A DNA stretch of 34,559 bases from an uncultured Planctomycetaceae bacterium (lineage in GTDB: Bacteria; Planctomycetota; Planctomycetia; Pirellulales; Pirellulaceae). The translations under genes were made by a program, and so were the position numbers. Position 1 is the first letter of the stretch; each line of letters begins with the position of its first letter. Positions 24,252 to 32,985 of the stretch are shown one piece after another. The notes under the pieces were generated by a model, which was not told the DNA's origin, did not search any database, and worked only from the letters and a program-made list of their open reading frames with translations. Location: the NCBI GenBank assembly GCA_903863885.1, contig CAIPEB010000080.1, positions 1 to 34,559 on the forward strand, written 5' to 3'.

Positions 24252-25061
24252 GTGGGCGTGGGCAAGCTGGCTAGACTGAACCGATTATTCTCGCATCCAT
24301 CGGGCCGGTTATGCTCGGTTGCGGTGGATCATTTCATTGGGTACGGGGACAAATTCCCCACGGGCCTGACTCGCATGCGTGCCACGCTCGCGGCGATTGT
24401 CGCAGGTGAGCCCGATGCCGTGACGATGCATCGCGGAATCGCCAATTCGGCATGGGAATCGCATGCCGGCAAGGTACCCATGATCCTGCAGAGCACGATC
24501 GCCCGGCCCGACGATACGGTCTGTGAGCAGATCGCGGAGCCCGAAGACGCCGTGCGGTTGGGGGCCGATGCGTTTGCCGTGGCAGCTTTCGTTCGCGGAA
24601 GCACGGAAGGCCGTTACCTGAAGACGGTTTCGGAATGCGTCAAGGCGGCTGCGCGGTTCGACATGCCGGTGATCACACATATTTATCCGCGCAACTTCCG
24701 CGAGGGAGTTGCGATTTCCTACTCGCCCGAAGACATCGCCTGGGCCGTGCGATGCGCCTGGGAATGCGGTACGGATGTCATCAAGGTGCCGTTCTGTAAC
24801 GATCCGGCGGCTTACGCGCAGATCGTGTCTGAAACGGCCGTGCCCATTGTCGCGGCGGGCGGGCCGCTCAGCCGCACGCTTGAGGAGGCCCTGGGCATGC
24901 TGCAAGCTGTTGTCCGCAGCGGCGCACGCGGGGCGACAGTGGGGCGGAATGTCTGGAATCACGATCGCGTGACGGCCGTCGTTCGGGCGATCAAATCGGT
25001 GATTCACGACGGCGAAGATCCACGGCGCGCGATGTCCGCGGCCGGATTGAGTCAGATCTAG
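24252..25061 (+). CDS. DhnA/LsrF-type class I aldolase (DeoC/LacD family)
   Basis: This 269-residue TIM-barrel enzyme belongs to the DeoC/LacD aldolase family, close to archaeal-type fructose-bisphosphate aldolase and LsrF. Visible marks: SVAVDHFIG (22-30) with D26, HIYPRN (143-148) with Y145, the Schiff-base lysine K178 in GTDVIKVPF, and the phosphate-binding end [10 protein letters not shown] (199-208). It probably cleaves or forms a C-C bond in a phosphorylated keto-sugar. The substrate cannot be set from sequence. The start is GTG 24252, 9 nt after GGGAG. The TIM-barrel isomerase starts 23 bp after its stop, so the two form an operon. In context it is likely the last lytic step of the sugar pathway encoded to the right. 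Confidence 0.85.
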   Translation: MGVGKLARLNRLFSHPSGRLCSVAVDHFIGYGDKFPTGLTRMRATLAAIVAGEPDAVTMHRGIANSAWESHAGKVPMILQSTIARPDDTVCEQIAEPEDAVRLGADAFAVAAFVRGSTEGRYLKTVSECVKAAARFDMPVITHIYPRNFREGVAISYSPEDIAWAVRCAWECGTDVIKVPFCNDPAAYAQIVSETAVPIVAAGGPLSRTLEEALGMLQAVVRSGARGATVGRNVWNHDRVTAVVRAIKSVIHDGEDPRRAMSAAGLSQI

Positions 25062-25084
25062 AAATAACGAAAGGACCCTTGGAA

Positions 25085-26122
25085 ATGGCCAGACCCATTA
25101 CGCTGTGCACCGGTCAGTTTGCCGATCTTCCGTTCGAGGATCTCTGCAAGAAGGCAAAGTCGTGGGGTTACGACGGGCTCGAACTGGGGTGCTGGGGCGA
25201 CCTGTTCAACGTCAAGGCGGCGCTCGAAGATCCGGATTACTGCAAACGCAAATGGGACCAGCTGAACCGCCACGGCTTGGCCTGCTACTCGCTGAGCAAC
25301 CACCTCGCCGGCCAGGCGGTATGTGACCTGATCGACGAGCGGCACAAGTCGATTCTTCCGCCGCACGTATGGGGCGACGGGAATCCCGAAGGAGTGCGTC
25401 AGCGGGCCGCCAAGGAGATGATGGACACGGCACGCGCCGCGCGGAAGTTCTTCGATCTCGGCTCGGCCGAAAACAAGAGAGTCCAGAAACGCATGGTGGT
25501 CAACGGCTTCACGGGCAGCAGCATCTGGCACCTGCTCTACTCGTTCCCGCCCGTGCTGCCCAGCCAGATTGAGAACGGCTACAAGGACTTCGCCGATCGC
25601 TGGCTGCCGATTCTCGACGTGTTCCGCCAGGAAGACGTCTGGTTCGCTCTCGAAGTGCACCCCACCGAGATCGCCTTCGACATCTCGTCGACGGAAAGGG
25701 CCCTCGCGGCGGTCAACGGCCACGAGCGGTTCGGGTTCAACTATGATCCCAGCCACTTCGGATACCAGCAGGTAGATTACGTCGCCTTTATCCGCCAATT
25801 CCGCGACCGGATTTACCACTGCCACGTCAAGGACGTTTACTGGTCGCCCATCCCGACTCGCGCCGGCGTGTTCGGCGGTCACATGGACTTCGGGCACCCG
25901 GACCGGTACTGGGACTTCCGCTCGCTGGGACACGGATCGGTCAACTTCCGCGCGATCATTCGCGCGTTGAACGAGATCGGCTACAACGGCCCGCTCTCGG
26001 TCGAATGGGAAGACAGCGGCATGGATCGCGAACAGGGGGCGGCCGAAGCTCAGGCCTACATCCGCGCTCTGGACTTCGCTCCGTCGAATCGCGCGTTCGA
26101 TTCGGCCTTTGCCCGTGATTGA
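25085..26122 (+). CDS. Sugar phosphate isomerase/epimerase family (xylose-isomerase-like TIM barrel)
   Basis: This 345-residue protein of the AP_endonuc_2 superfamily shows the metal-site signature of xylose-isomerase-like TIM barrels: a glutamate in [13 protein letters not shown], an aspartate/histidine pair in [14 protein letters not shown], and a C-terminal glutamate in LSVEWEDSG. The N-terminal strand is [16 protein letters not shown]. Such enzymes interconvert keto and aldo sugars or epimerise sugar acids with a divalent metal. ATG 25085 is preferred, with AAAGGA about 10 nt upstream; a TTG at 25079 would add two residues. It follows the aldolase by 23 bp and is closed by the terminator at 26161. 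The [10 protein letters not shown] segment is typical of planctomycete members. The substrate is unknown. Confidence 0.88.
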   Translation: MARPITLCTGQFADLPFEDLCKKAKSWGYDGLELGCWGDLFNVKAALEDPDYCKRKWDQLNRHGLACYSLSNHLAGQAVCDLIDERHKSILPPHVWGDGNPEGVRQRAAKEMMDTARAARKFFDLGSAENKRVQKRMVVNGFTGSSIWHLLYSFPPVLPSQIENGYKDFADRWLPILDVFRQEDVWFALEVHPTEIAFDISSTERALAAVNGHERFGFNYDPSHFGYQQVDYVAFIRQFRDRIYHCHVKDVYWSPIPTRAGVFGGHMDFGHPDRYWDFRSLGHGSVNFRAIIRALNEIGYNGPLSVEWEDSGMDREQGAAEAQAYIRALDFAPSNRAFDSAFARD

Positions 26123-26160
26123 CCGCTGACCAGCAGCGAGTCAGCGTGAGACAGATCGAC

Positions 26161-26197
26161 AGGCAGTCCGGCGGTGATCACCGGACTGCCTGTTTTC
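26161..26197 (+). terminator. Rho-independent terminator between convergent genes
   Basis: An 11-bp perfect stem (AGGCAGTCCGG 26161-26171 / CCGGACTGCCT 26181-26191) closes a 9-nt loop and is followed by GTTTTCTT. It lies 39 bp after the isomerase stop and ends the aldolase-isomerase transcript. Its stem would also partly serve the convergent dehydrogenase gene. Confidence 0.8.
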
Positions 26198-26221
26198 TTA
26201 TTGCCCGTCGGTAAGGGGAGG

Positions 26222-26252
26222 CCACGGATTGACGCGGATGAAACACGGATAA
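26222..26252. repeat. Dispersed intergenic repeat (CACGGAT-type)
   Basis: The segment CCACGGATTGACGCGGATG followed by AAACACGGATAAG has three spaced CGGAT words. From memory this is a common non-coding repeat scattered through planctomycete and other bacterial genomes. Only one copy lies in this window, so the identification rests on recall. Confidence 0.3.
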
Positions 26253-26268
26253 GCAGGCTGAATACAGA

Positions 26269-27429
26269 TCAGGCCCAGGAGGGAGGCTGGTTCCAGCGCG
26301 TTTCGATGGCGGTGGTCAGAGGCGAGCCGGCGTCGAGACGGCAGACGTCGCGCAAGACACTTCGCAGTCCCTGCTGCTCGATTGCGGCGGCCAGTTGCTG
26401 CGACTGTGGATCGCCGGCGTGCCGGTACCGCAGTGCGGCTACGATTCCCTTTGCGATCCATTCAAAGGGCAATCCATACTGCGCGGCAAGAGCGGCCGGG
26501 CCGAGCAATCGTTCGCCGGCGGCCAGCTTGCGGATCGGGTCACGCGCGACTCGCAGGATTTCGTCTTGCATCTCGGCAATGGCGCCGCGCCTACCGAAGT
26601 CCCGTTTGTAGTCGTCGATCGATTGCTGCGAGAAGCCCCATTTCTTCACCACGACCTGTCCGATCTCGTCCATCGCGCGGACCGCATGTTCGGCGACGAT
26701 CGGGTCGCCGACCGCTTCGTGAATATAGCGATGGCCGCGGTGGAATCCGACGTATCCGCAGACCGCATGGCCGCCGTTGTGCAGGAACAGTTTCCGTTCC
26801 AATCGCGCAGCCTGATTGTCCACAAGTTCCATTGCGGTCAGCGCGGCGGGTTTCTCGCCCAGGAACGCCTCGCGCCGCACCGTCCACTCGTTGTAGTCCT
26901 CGGCGATCACGAGCCGCGGATCCGCTGCGGGCTGCGGGACAACGCGGCTGATCATGCAGTCCGGGAAACCGGCGTATCGTTCGCACCACGCGGCCGCGTC
27001 TCCCGAGAGATGCCCGCGGACATGTTCTCCCAGCTTGGAGGAACTGTCGACCATGTTCTCGCATGCGACGCAGTTGAGCGGCTTGTCGCGTCCCTGCGAT
27101 GCGCATAGGCCGAAGGCCTCGGCCAGCGTGATGGCCACATCCGACAGGTTCTGGTCAAAGACGGCCGTCAGCACGAGTGCGGCCTGAGCGACTTCCCGCG
27201 CGACGGCGGTTCGGTCTTCCGAGTGAAGGACGCGAAAGCCCTGCACGCGAATCGCCTGAGGCTCCTTGCCGTACAGTTGGACCGAGTAGCTGCCGGCGCT
27301 GCGCAGCAGTTCCACGAGGTCTCGCTTCCTGTCCACAAAGACGATGTCGAATCCGGCCTGCCATGCAAGGAGGCCGACGTGGGCGCGTCCCGTTGCGCCT
27401 GCGCCGAAGACCACAATCGTTTCCGACAT
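26269..27429 (-). CDS. Mannitol-1-phosphate 5-dehydrogenase-like polyol/uronate dehydrogenase
   Basis: This 386-residue member of the polyol-specific long-chain dehydrogenase family is about the size of E. coli MtlD (382). The N-terminal NAD site is IVVFGAGATGRAHVG (5-19). The catalytic K-x4-N-x2-H motif is K213, N218 and H221 (RKLFLHNGGHAVCGY), and the conserved CENMVDSS block is at 123-130. Members reduce fructose 6-phosphate (MtlD) or tagaturonate and fructuronate (UxaB, UxuB). With a uronate-isomerase-like gene in the same locus, a sugar-acid substrate is possible, but size and N-terminus look more like MtlD. ATG 27429 opens the Rossmann strand; the longer frame to 27639 has no family match and overlaps the cupin gene. 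It is the last gene of the RuBisCO-like/cupin/dehydrogenase set. Confidence 0.85.
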   Translation of the reverse strand: MSETIVVFGAGATGRAHVGLLAWQAGFDIVFVDRKRDLVELLRSAGSYSVQLYGKEPQAIRVQGFRVLHSEDRTAVAREVAQAALVLTAVFDQNLSDVAITLAEAFGLCASQGRDKPLNCVACENMVDSSSKLGEHVRGHLSGDAAAWCERYAGFPDCMISRVVPQPAADPRLVIAEDYNEWTVRREAFLGEKPAALTAMELVDNQAARLERKLFLHNGGHAVCGYVGFHRGHRYIHEAVGDPIVAEHAVRAMDEIGQVVVKKWGFSQQSIDDYKRDFGRRGAIAEMQDEILRVARDPIRKLAAGERLLGPAALAAQYGLPFEWIAKGIVAALRYRHAGDPQSQQLAAAIEQQGLRSVLRDVCRLDAGSPLTTAIETRWNQPPSWA

Positions 27430-27461
27430 GGATTTCTGCCCCGCGGTTTCAAGGTCGTTTC

Positions 27462-27803
27462 TCAAGAGCGGCGATAATCGTCCTCGACTCGCACTACATC
27501 GTCGAGTTCGGGCGTGCTCACTTCCAATATCCGGACGTCCTCGATGGCTGTGACGCGGTGCTTTCGACCCGGCTTGTTCTCGATCGTGTCGCCGGGCTTC
27601 AGCGTGAGGACTTCCATCTCGCCCGATTCGTTTTCCCACTCGATCTGCAGGATGCCGCGGTCAACGTAGATGTGCTCGTGCTTCTTGACGTGGTACTGCA
27701 GGCTGGACCGGGTTCCCTTGTTGACCTCGATGATCTTGAAGGCGTATTTGTCGGTGTGCGCGACCCAGATCTCGCGGCCCCAGGGTTTTTCGACAATCTT
27801 CAT
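27462..27803 (-). CDS. Cupin protein, mannose-6-phosphate isomerase type II-like
   Basis: This 113-residue single-domain cupin starts with VEKPWGREIWVAHTDKYAFK, as in the C-terminal isomerase domain of ManC-type bifunctional enzymes. The metal site is in SLQYHVKKHEHIYVDRG (cupin box 1: H38, H42, H44) and GDTIENKPGRKHRV (box 2: H82). It is much shorter than full ManC and lacks the nucleotidyltransferase half. It probably isomerises or epimerises a sugar phosphate, or binds a sugar as a sensor. ATG 27803 is the natural start; the longer frame to 28316 runs antisense into the RuBisCO-like gene. The dehydrogenase begins 32 bp after its stop, and the RuBisCO-like gene ends 143 bp upstream. Confidence 0.85.
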   Translation of the reverse strand: MKIVEKPWGREIWVAHTDKYAFKIIEVNKGTRSSLQYHVKKHEHIYVDRGILQIEWENESGEMEVLTLKPGDTIENKPGRKHRVTAIEDVRILEVSTPELDDVVRVEDDYRRS

Positions 27804-27946
27804 GGATGTGCTCGCCGGGTGTTGGATGATTAAGGGGTTAGCCGGAAGAACCTCACCTGATGTGCTTCGGAACCGATATGTCCCGCGCCGGTCATGTTCA
27901 AATATTTCTGATGCGACGAGAAGCACGTTGATAACATCGCATCGAA

Positions 27947-29371
27947 TTAATGCGGCATCGAATAACGCTGGTGCAGGGCCGTCTCGAGGGATTTCAGGCC
28001 GCGCGATCGGGCGATCTTCTGCAGGGTTGCGACGTGCCGCTCGGGGGGAACGTGCGTCAGTTCGCCCGTGCGGTGTATTTCGATCGCCTGGTGCATCGCT
28101 TCGGTGCCGATCTTGGGCTCGGATCGTCCGTGTGCGTCCTTGATCGAGTTGATCGCCGAGCCGGCAAGGAACAGGACCTGCGAAGCGATTCCGCGCCGCT
28201 CGACGTCCATCATGTTGAGCACGATATTGCCCTGATCGAGTCCGCCGGCCCGGGCGATCATCGTCGGCCGGATTCCCGGCAGAGGTGTCGAGAGCACCTG
28301 TTCCGATTTGTGCCATTCTTCGCCGAAGGGCCGCAGGAACGGAGTGCCGAACCCGACCGGCGCCGTCTGGCGGAAGTCGATACCGTCCAGCCTTGCGAGC
28401 AGGTCGATGACCTCGCGCCAGACCCCGCGCGTCTTGACGCCGATCCCCGCGTTGTGGCCGTAGATAGCAGGCGGAATCGCGCGGTGTCGCGTCGCCTCGC
28501 GCACCATGCGTACGGTGCCGCCAGCAAAGCTTTCGCTGAACATCAGGCCGGTGGCCCCCGCTTCGAGCACTGCGTGCACCGTATCGAGGATTTCGTGAGG
28601 AGCGCCCGTCACGTGCGGGGCGAAGATCGGGCCGCGTCCGCCGGTCCTTGCCTTGGCCCGTTCGATTGCGGCCACCGCCTGCCTCGTCCGCTCTGCGACC
28701 GGCGAATACGAGAGATTCGGATAAAGATCCTCATCTTCCTTGATGAACAGGAAGAGCGGACATCCGGCCGCCTCCTCGACGAGTTCGCCGACCTGTTGCG
28801 GTGTGATGCCGGCGGTGGGTTTGAGAATCGTGCCGAAAGCCGGTTCTTCCGCGCCAAAGCCGGCACGCTGCCGCACGCCTTCAGGGCCCCAGGCCGGTCC
28901 GGGAAAGGTGCGGATAACGTGCTCCGGGATCGTCAGGGATACGAGCCTCGCGTCCTGGTTTTCATACACGTCGAAGATCACTGCCGCCGCGGTCGTGTGC
29001 AGCAGATCCGTGGATGTCAGGTGCCCGTCCGGCTGCAGCATCATCTTGAGCGGAAACGCCACGCTCAAGAGTCCGATACCGCGAGTCGAGTCGAAGGCGT
29101 CCACGCCGACGGCCCGCGCCGTGCATTCGGCAAGCAGCGTGCCGGCCGGCGGATTGCGAATGCCGCTCGTTGCGTGGTACGCGATCTCCTCTACCGCCTT
29201 CTGCAGAGTCTGCGTGCGCAGGGCAAGGAAGTACGTCGCGACGATCGAATCCTCCAGCACTGGCGGCGGATTCATCGCCAATCGTTCGGCAACGATTCTT
29301 CTCAGCAGGATCTCCCGACTGTCCGCGTCGTGCCAGAGAATCGCCAGCGATTCGTTATCCAATCCTCTCAT
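27947..29371 (-). CDS. RuBisCO-like protein (form IV, probably non-carboxylating)
   Basis: This 474-residue protein has the RuBisCO large-subunit layout: N-terminal alpha/beta domain (~40-150) and a TIM barrel. FGTILKPTAG (179-188) matches the GTIxKPKxG motif; K184 keeps the first active-site lysine, while the second is T186. The metal-carbamate site is retained as K211, D213 and E214 (FIKEDED). H306 (YGHNAG) lies where a catalytic histidine is expected, and ARAGGLDQGN stands for the phosphate-binding glycines. Loop 6 (QTAPVGFGTPF, 335-345) has no lysine, so CO2 fixation is unlikely. Known RuBisCO-like proteins serve in methionine salvage or apiose catabolism. Here the neighbours (PfkB kinase, isomerases, dehydrogenase, aldolase) point to sugar-acid catabolism, with the substrate probably phosphorylated. 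It is transcribed divergently from the kinase gene. Confidence 0.9.
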   Translation of the reverse strand: MRGLDNESLAILWHDADSREILLRRIVAERLAMNPPPVLEDSIVATYFLALRTQTLQKAVEEIAYHATSGIRNPPAGTLLAECTARAVGVDAFDSTRGIGLLSVAFPLKMMLQPDGHLTSTDLLHTTAAAVIFDVYENQDARLVSLTIPEHVIRTFPGPAWGPEGVRQRAGFGAEEPAFGTILKPTAGITPQQVGELVEEAAGCPLFLFIKEDEDLYPNLSYSPVAERTRQAVAAIERAKARTGGRGPIFAPHVTGAPHEILDTVHAVLEAGATGLMFSESFAGGTVRMVREATRHRAIPPAIYGHNAGIGVKTRGVWREVIDLLARLDGIDFRQTAPVGFGTPFLRPFGEEWHKSEQVLSTPLPGIRPTMIARAGGLDQGNIVLNMMDVERRGIASQVLFLAGSAINSIKDAHGRSEPKIGTEAMHQAIEIHRTGELTHVPPERHVATLQKIARSRGLKSLETALHQRYSMPH

Positions 29372-29422
29372 TCGTTCGGCCTCATCTCGTTATTGACAGC
29401 CGGAATTGACTCTGCCATCGTG

Positions 29423-29456
29423 ATGCGCCGCATGGTTTTTTCATGCGCCCGGCATG
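29423..29456. promoter_or_regulatory. Possible paired operators in the divergent promoter region
   Basis: The 135-bp gap between the divergent RuBisCO-like and PfkB genes holds ATGCGCCGCATG (29423-29434) and, 20 bp further on, ATGCGCCCGGCATG (29443-29456). Each is a near-palindrome (GCATG/CATGC ends), and the spacing is two helical turns, as for a dimeric repressor. A TTGACA hexamer lies at 29394-29399 on the plus strand, with no good -10 partner. No regulator gene was found nearby. The operator role is inferred. Confidence 0.45.
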
Positions 29457-29506
29457 TCGCATGGCGGGGATTGTTTCCAGTTTCGCTTGCGGGCAGGTGA
29501 CTTGAC

Positions 29507-30442
29507 GTGCAACCAAGTTACGATGTTTTGGGGTTTGGCTGTACCGCGGTCGACGACCTGATTTACGTCGAGGAATACCCGCCGCGTGACGCCAAGATAC
29601 CGGTGCGGCGTCGCGAACGCCAGTGCGGCGGACTGACCGCAACGGCGCTGGTAGCCGCAGCTCGTTTGAACGCCCGTTGTGCCTATGCCGGAACGCTGGG
29701 ATGCGATGAGTTTTCCGCCTTTGCAATTGAATGTCTTCACAGGGAAGGCATCTGTGTCAAACATCTGCGGCAGTGCCCGGAGACCTCGACAATTCACTCG
29801 ACCATCGTGGTCGACCAGACGCACTGCACCCGCAATATTTTCTTCGACGTGTCACGAGCGTTGCCGCCCGACGCGATGTGGCCGCCGGCCGAGGTGATCT
29901 GCAGCAGCCGTGTGCTTTTTGTCGACCAGTTGCAGGCCGAAGGGATGCTGCGCGCGGCCCGCATCGCGCGCGAGGCGGGCGTGGATATCGTGGCGGATTT
30001 CGAGGTGGGCGGCGGGGCCGACTTCAAGGAGCTCTTCGCCCTGGTGGATCACCTGATTCTCTCGGCGGACTTTGCCCAGGACTGGACCGGCACCGCGGAT
30101 CCGCGCCAGGCCGTACAGGCCCTCTGGCACAGCGGGCGAAAGACGGTTGTCGTGACCTGCGGACGCGACGGTTGCTGGTATTTGTCGGGCGAATCGCCGG
30201 GGACGCTTCGGCACCAGACGGCTTTCCCGGTTCAGGAAGTGGACACGACCGGTTGCGGCGATGTGTTTCACGGAGCTTACGCTGCAACCCTCTCGCGTGG
30301 CTGGTCCGTCACGCAGCGCATCGAATACGCCGCAGCCGCAGCCGCGCTGAAAGCCATGAATCGCGGCGGGCAGGCCGGCGCTCCTACCCACGCGGCGGTC
30401 ACCTCGTTCCTCGAGCAGCGACGAGCCGCCTCGGGGACGTAA
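29507..30442 (+). CDS. PfkB family carbohydrate kinase
   Basis: This 311-residue ribokinase/PfkB kinase starts with VLGFGCTAVDDLIYVEEYP, has the substrate-side glycine pair of the family (RQCGGLTATALVAAARL, 39-55), and ends with the ATP-side signature DTTGCGDVFHG (246-256), in which D252 is the catalytic base. It phosphorylates a sugar or keto-acid sugar (2-keto-3-deoxygluconate, fructose or ribose in relatives). The start is GTG 29507, with CAGGTGA upstream. It is the first gene of a plus-strand operon of four: the amidohydrolase follows at 38 bp. Its product is likely a substrate for the divergent RuBisCO-like protein or the DhnA-type aldolase. Confidence 0.9.
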   Translation: MQPSYDVLGFGCTAVDDLIYVEEYPPRDAKIPVRRRERQCGGLTATALVAAARLNARCAYAGTLGCDEFSAFAIECLHREGICVKHLRQCPETSTIHSTIVVDQTHCTRNIFFDVSRALPPDAMWPPAEVICSSRVLFVDQLQAEGMLRAARIAREAGVDIVADFEVGGGADFKELFALVDHLILSADFAQDWTGTADPRQAVQALWHSGRKTVVVTCGRDGCWYLSGESPGTLRHQTAFPVQEVDTTGCGDVFHGAYAATLSRGWSVTQRIEYAAAAAALKAMNRGGQAGAPTHAAVTSFLEQRRAASGT

Positions 30443-30480
30443 CACGGCTCGAGTGCCGACAAACGTTGATGGAGAAGACG

Positions 30481-31851
30481 ATGGACAACGACAAGTTGGC
30501 TTTGGAGATCGAGCAGGCGCTGGCCGAACTGCCCGTGTTCGATCCGCACACGCACCTCGTCGGCGGAAGACTCGGCGCGCGTGGTCTGCACGATATCCTG
30601 CTGTACCACATGATCATCAGCGACCTGCACGCGGCGGGTTGTCCAAGCGGCGGGCGGTTGACGGAGTATCCCGGCTGGCCGTCGCCCGAGGAGGCTCAAT
30701 CGCGCATCACCGAGGCCATCCCGTTCCTGCCGCAGGTCCGGAACACGAGCGGCGCCTGGGCCGTGCGGCTGATTCTTGCGGATCTGTACGGATGGCGCGA
30801 GCCGATTACGGGCGACAACTGGCGCCGGCTCGACGCCGTGATCCGCGAACGCGCGGACGATCAGGCGTGGCAGTATTCGATCCTCGACCGGCTGCGCATC
30901 CGGCGGACCGTGACGGAATGGGTGCGCCGCGGTGCCGGACAGGACGACAAACGCCTGCAGTTCTGCCTGGAATGGGGCTTTTTTACTCGCTGCCAGTGGG
31001 GCGAGTTCGACACGGCGCTTTATGAACTGGAGCGATGCTGGGGGCGCGAGCCGGAAAGTCCTTCACCGATCAAGGCGGGCGGGCGTCCCAAAACCGACCG
31101 CACGATTCGCACGCTTGGCGATGTTCACGACGCGGTGGACTACTACGTCGAGCACATCCCGATGGAGTCGCTCGTTTCGACCGCGACGCATATTTCGACG
31201 GATATCGATTTCCGTCAGGTGTCTCCCGAGGAAATGTCGAAAGCCATTGCCGGCCGCTCAGAAGCCCGACAGACCGAGCGCGATATCTACGCGTCGTATG
31301 TCAACGAACGTTTTCTCACTCGCCTGGAGGAACATGCGGATTCGATCGTGCTGCAGTTCAGCCTTGGCGCTGAACCGCTGCCGTTTGAGACCGGCAGTCG
31401 CATCAGCCAACGCACCATCCGGCAACTGGCCGAGATGATTGCCCGGCACCCGAGGTTGCGGTTTCAGTGTTTCCTGTCGAGTCGCCACGCGAACCAGTCG
31501 CTGTGCACCATCGCGCGCGAGTTGCCGAACTTCAGTCTTGCCGGGTGCTGGTGGCACAATTTCTTTCCCGACGTAATGCGCCAGATTTTGTCCGAGCGGC
31601 TCGATATGCTGCCGCTGAACAAGCAACTGGTCTTCTTCTCAGACGCCTACTGCGTGGAATGGGCTTACGGCAAGGCCATGCTCGTGCGCAAGCAGTTCGC
31701 CAGCGTGCTGGCCGATCGTGTCCGGTCGGGGCAGTATACAATGGACGACGCAGTACAGATCGCGCGCGAGGTCCTTTTTGACAGTCCCCGATCGCTGCTT
31801 GGATTGACGCCGCACGACGCGACTGGACCGGAGTCAAACACCGCTTCGTGA
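30481..31851 (+). CDS. Uronate isomerase-like amidohydrolase superfamily protein
   Basis: This 456-residue TIM-barrel protein is close in size to glucuronate isomerase UxaC (about 470). The HxH metal motif is H23/H25 in FDPHTHLVGG. Later parts match UxaC: a CWWHNFFPDVMRQIL segment and FFSDAYCVEWAYGKAMLVRK, whose aspartate is the metal or catalytic ligand. UxaC converts D-glucuronate to D-fructuronate and D-galacturonate to D-tagaturonate. Divergence from UxaC is considerable, so another sugar acid is possible. ATG 30481 sits 7 nt after GGAG (30471-30474); the in-frame ATG 30469 lacks a ribosome site, and the frame to 29731 overlaps the kinase gene. It lies between the kinase gene and the metal transporter gene. 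Confidence 0.83.
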   Translation: MDNDKLALEIEQALAELPVFDPHTHLVGGRLGARGLHDILLYHMIISDLHAAGCPSGGRLTEYPGWPSPEEAQSRITEAIPFLPQVRNTSGAWAVRLILADLYGWREPITGDNWRRLDAVIRERADDQAWQYSILDRLRIRRTVTEWVRRGAGQDDKRLQFCLEWGFFTRCQWGEFDTALYELERCWGREPESPSPIKAGGRPKTDRTIRTLGDVHDAVDYYVEHIPMESLVSTATHISTDIDFRQVSPEEMSKAIAGRSEARQTERDIYASYVNERFLTRLEEHADSIVLQFSLGAEPLPFETGSRISQRTIRQLAEMIARHPRLRFQCFLSSRHANQSLCTIARELPNFSLAGCWWHNFFPDVMRQILSERLDMLPLNKQLVFFSDAYCVEWAYGKAMLVRKQFASVLADRVRSGQYTMDDAVQIAREVLFDSPRSLLGLTPHDATGPESNTAS

Positions 31852-31893
31852 AGTGGCGTTAACGCTGCGTCCGGATAGCGCAAGGACCGGTGA

Positions 31894-32985
31894 ATGGGCG
31901 GACATAGCACGGACTCATCTCCCTGGGAACATACGCACGTGTTCGGACAGGACCGGCGCCGTCCCGGCGAGGTCCGCACGCTGGTCGTCATCGGCCTGAC
32001 GGCCGTGATGATGGCGGTCGAGATCACGGCAGGAGCGGTCTGCGGCTCGATGGCCCTGCTGGCCGACGGACTGCACATGGCTTCGCACGCTGTGGCTTTG
32101 ACGATTTCGGCCATTGCCTACTATCACGCGCGGACTCATGCGCACGACCGGCAATACTGCTTTGGCACCGGAAAGGTCAATGCACTCGGCGGGTTCACCG
32201 GCGCAGTCCTGCTGGCGACCTTTGCCGTGGCCATGACGTGGGAAAGCGTGCACCGCATGATCTCCCCCGTCGTGATTGCCTTCGATCAGGCGATCATCGT
32301 GGCCGTGTTGGGCCTGGCTGTTAACGGCGGCTCGATGCTCGTGCTCGGCCACCGCGACCGCGACGATCCGGGCCAAGGCGATTCGGGACCGGCGGGCGAT
32401 CAGGAATCTCAGCCGAATAACGCAACAACAGAGTCCGGTCACCGGGTTCACAGCCGGAATTGCGGCCATGACCATGACCATGAACACGGGCATGACCACG
32501 ACCACGACCATCACCAAGAGCGTGAGCACGGGCATGACCACAATCTCCGCGCGGCTTACCTGCATGTGCTGGCCGATGCGTTGACGTCATTCCTTGCCAT
32601 CTTCGCACTGCTGGCCGGCAAGTACTTCAGTCTCAACTGGATCGATCCTGCGATGGGCATTGTCGGCGGTATCATGGTCAGCCGCTGGTCCGTGGGACTG
32701 CTGCGTCAGGCCGGAGCGATCCTGCTCGATCGGCAGGCTCCGCCGGGGGTGCTGCGCGAAATTCGCGATGCGATCGAGTCGAAGACGGGCCATCAGGTGG
32801 TGGACTTGCATGTCTGGACGATCGGCCCGAACATCCGCGCCGCGGAATTGGTTGTTGTGGCGGAGGAGCCCTATTCGCCCGATGAATACAAGAAGATGCT
32901 CTGCAGCGGCCTGAAGCTGGCGCATGTGACGGTCGAGACTCATCGCATGTCGACCGGCGTCGAAGCGAGAGGGACGCAGGAATGA
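31894..32985 (+). CDS. Cation diffusion facilitator, DmeF-type divalent metal exporter
   Basis: This 363-residue CDF transporter has the DmeF N-terminal signature EHTHVFGQ (12-19) and six membrane helices in two groups (~28-155 and ~220-270). Between them lies a histidine-rich cytoplasmic loop (~185-215, repeating HDHD/HGHD) that binds metal. Transport-site residues lie in ALLADGLHMASHA (helix 2) and HVLADALTSFLAI (helix 5). The C-terminal cytoplasmic domain (~275-355, QVVDLHVWTIG) is the usual dimerisation domain. DmeF-like proteins export cobalt and nickel by proton antiport; the exact metal is inferred. It follows the amidohydrolase by 42 bp and overlaps the next gene by ATGA. Its place in a sugar operon may reflect metal needs of the isomerases, or chance. 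Confidence 0.9.
   Translation: MGGHSTDSSPWEHTHVFGQDRRRPGEVRTLVVIGLTAVMMAVEITAGAVCGSMALLADGLHMASHAVALTISAIAYYHARTHAHDRQYCFGTGKVNALGGFTGAVLLATFAVAMTWESVHRMISPVVIAFDQAIIVAVLGLAVNGGSMLVLGHRDRDDPGQGDSGPAGDQESQPNNATTESGHRVHSRNCGHDHDHEHGHDHDHDHHQEREHGHDHNLRAAYLHVLADALTSFLAIFALLAGKYFSLNWIDPAMGIVGGIMVSRWSVGLLRQAGAILLDRQAPPGVLREIRDAIESKTGHQVVDLHVWTIGPNIRAAELVVVAEEPYSPDEYKKMLCSGLKLAHVTVETHRMSTGVEARGTQE

Noticed and set aside
27947-29371. True CO2-fixing RuBisCO
   Set aside because: The loop 6 lysine and second KPK lysine are absent, and no phosphoribulokinase or small-subunit gene is nearby.
27950-29500. 516-residue plus-strand frame antisense to the RuBisCO-like gene
   Set aside because: The minus strand has clear RuBisCO motifs; the plus frame has none.
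32465-32535. CATGAC-type DNA repeat in the metal exporter gene
   Set aside because: It encodes the histidine-rich metal-binding loop and is explained by protein function.
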